A stretch of DNA of 17,727 nt from an uncultured bacterium. Its GTDB lineage: Bacteria; Actinomycetota; Coriobacteriia; Coriobacteriales; Coriobacteriaceae. Of the stretch, positions 16,828-17,727 are shown piece after piece. A program made the translations under genes and the position numbers. The stretch covers positions 1-17,727 of the forward strand of contig CAJMRR010000025.1 in assembly GCA_905215835.1 (NCBI GenBank). Reading direction: 5' to 3'. The number at the start of each line of letters is the position of its first letter. The first letter of the stretch is position 1. The notes under the pieces were generated by a model, which was not told the DNA's origin, did no database searches, and was given only the letters and a program-made list of their open reading frames with translations.

Positions 16828-17568
16828 ATGGCAACCATCGCGATCATAGGCGCACTCGAAAAAGAGGTTGCGCAGATTAAGGAAGAGCTGAGTGGCACGC
16901 ATGTGTCGCAGGAGGCGGGCTTGACCGTTGTGAACGGTGGGCTTTCGGGTCTGACGGTAGTCGCCACGACGGCAGGCATGGGGACCGTGAACGCCGCTGC
17001 CGCAACGCAGCATCTCATCAGCAAATATGCCCCGCAGGCCGTTGTGTTTTCGGGTATTGCGGGCGGCCTAAACCCTAAACTCCATATTAACGACGTGGTT
17101 ATAGGCAAGTGCCTGCGCTATCTGGATACCGATACGGCACTCATCGCCGAGTCCGCTCCGGGGCTCGAGGAGTTTGCCTCGACGCCGGCGTTGGCTGATG
17201 TTGCCGCCGCCGTGCTTGCCGAGCATGGATTTGTGGATACCTCGGCGGATGAGAATTCTGCGGAGAAGGACCCCAAGCAGTTCCTGTGTGGCACTATCGC
17301 CACGGGTGACCGCTTTGTTACGGGTGATGCCATGCGTAACGCTGCGATTGAGGCCACGCATGCCGATTGCGTCGAGATGGAGGGCGCGGCAATTGCGCAC
17401 ATCGCGGCCAAGAATGGTGTCGATTGCCTGGTGCTGCGCGCTATCAGCGATAATTGCGACGAGGCATATGACGCGTTTTGCGAGCGCGAGTTCGATCTGG
17501 ACGAGTACGCTCGCACCGCGAGCGGCATCACGCTTGACATCGTTCGTCGTATCGCCGCCGCGCAATAG
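16828..17568 (+). CDS. mtnN: 5'-methylthioadenosine/S-adenosylhomocysteine nucleosidase
   Basis: A 246-residue nucleosidase of the PNP/UDP family that cleaves adenine from methylthioadenosine, S-adenosylhomocysteine and, in known enzymes, 5'-deoxyadenosine. The motifs are IGALEKEV with Glu13 (equivalent to E. coli E12), VEMEG with Glu185, and RAISDN with catalytic Asp208. The start at 16828 follows GGGGGA (16818-16823); a TTG at 16816 in the same frame overlaps that site. It lies 126 bases after pflA, which produces 5'-deoxyadenosine, so it could relieve product inhibition of the activase; that link is inferred from order only. No clear promoter was identified in the gap. Slightly longer than E. 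coli MtnN (232), with an insertion around residues 130-150. Confidence 0.92.
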   Translation: MATIAIIGALEKEVAQIKEELSGTHVSQEAGLTVVNGGLSGLTVVATTAGMGTVNAAAATQHLISKYAPQAVVFSGIAGGLNPKLHINDVVIGKCLRYLDTDTALIAESAPGLEEFASTPALADVAAAVLAEHGFVDTSADENSAEKDPKQFLCGTIATGDRFVTGDAMRNAAIEATHADCVEMEGAAIAHIAAKNGVDCLVLRAISDNCDEAYDAFCEREFDLDEYARTASGITLDIVRRIAAAQ

Positions 17569-17607
17569 CACGCCCGTTTTGTAAGAACCTACGACCAAGG
17601 AGTGTCC

Positions 17608-17727
17608 ATGGCCGATTCCATTAACTACCAGCTTGCCAAGTTTGTCGCCAGCTACGGCAAGGTTTCGCAGATTCCCGAGTCCACCTGCCCCGAGGTGAGC
17701 TTCGTCGGCCGCTCCAACGTGGGCAAG
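17608..17727 (+). CDS. engB: Ribosome-biogenesis GTPase EngB/YsxC (partial, 3' end outside window)
   Basis: The first 40 codons are present, starting MADSINYQLAKFVASYGKVS and ending in FVGRSNVGK, the start of the P-loop (G1) of the EngB/YihA/YsxC family. The P-loop position near residues 32-40, after PESTCPEVSFVGRSN, is typical. EngB assists assembly of the large ribosomal subunit. AAGGAG (17597-17602) gives a good ribosome site, and the gap after mtnN is 39 bases, so the two may be cotranscribed. Confidence 0.85.
   Translation, partial: MADSINYQLAKFVASYGKVSQIPESTCPEVSFVGRSNVGK

Overview
The window is a GC-rich (about 60% by eye) stretch of bacterial chromosome, dense with genes of anaerobic fermentation and sugar uptake. 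Protein style, codon bias and gene content (pyruvate formate-lyase, PTS sucrose genes, KdgT-type permease) suggest an anaerobic gut actinobacterium of the Coriobacteriia, most like Collinsella. That assignment is an inference from general knowledge; there is no rRNA gene here to anchor it.

Layout. (1) 1-3636, minus strand: an overlapping three-gene operon with a MarR-type regulator followed by two ABC exporter half-transporters. The second half-transporter runs off the left edge. The first has a degenerate ATPase site and an unusually large extracellular insertion. (2) 3927-5804, plus strand: a short-chain dehydrogenase and a KdgT-family 2-keto-3-deoxygluconate permease, separated by a terminator-like hairpin and followed by a strong one. 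(3) 5805-8658: a long non-coding leader, then pyruvate formate-lyase in two pieces. A 683-residue body (pflB) carries the catalytic cysteines but ends before the glycyl-radical domain. An 83-residue protein (grcA-like) supplies that domain from a separate reading frame 85 bases downstream. (4) 8681-8810: a 130-bp compound palindrome. (5) 8960-14577: a LacI-type regulator, an atypical GH32-like enzyme, a sucrose-family PTS EIIBC and a canonical GH32 sucrose-6-phosphate hydrolase. Five LacI-type palindromic sites mark the promoters and one intergenic gap. (6) 14854-17727: a DegV protein, the pyruvate formate-lyase activating enzyme (pflA), MTA/SAH nucleosidase and the first 40 codons of the GTPase EngB, cut by the right edge.

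How the parts fit. The PTS imports and phosphorylates sucrose or a related fructoside, the GH32 enzymes cleave it, and glycolysis delivers pyruvate. The two-piece formate-lyase splits pyruvate into acetyl-CoA and formate after PflA installs the glycyl radical. The nucleosidase next to pflA could clear the 5'-deoxyadenosine that PflA releases. The SDR/KdgT pair suggests a side route for sugar acids.

Most interesting: the natural split of pyruvate formate-lyase, with two hairpins in the gap between the halves, and the large palindromic element just downstream. No tRNA, rRNA, CRISPR array or transposase was seen.
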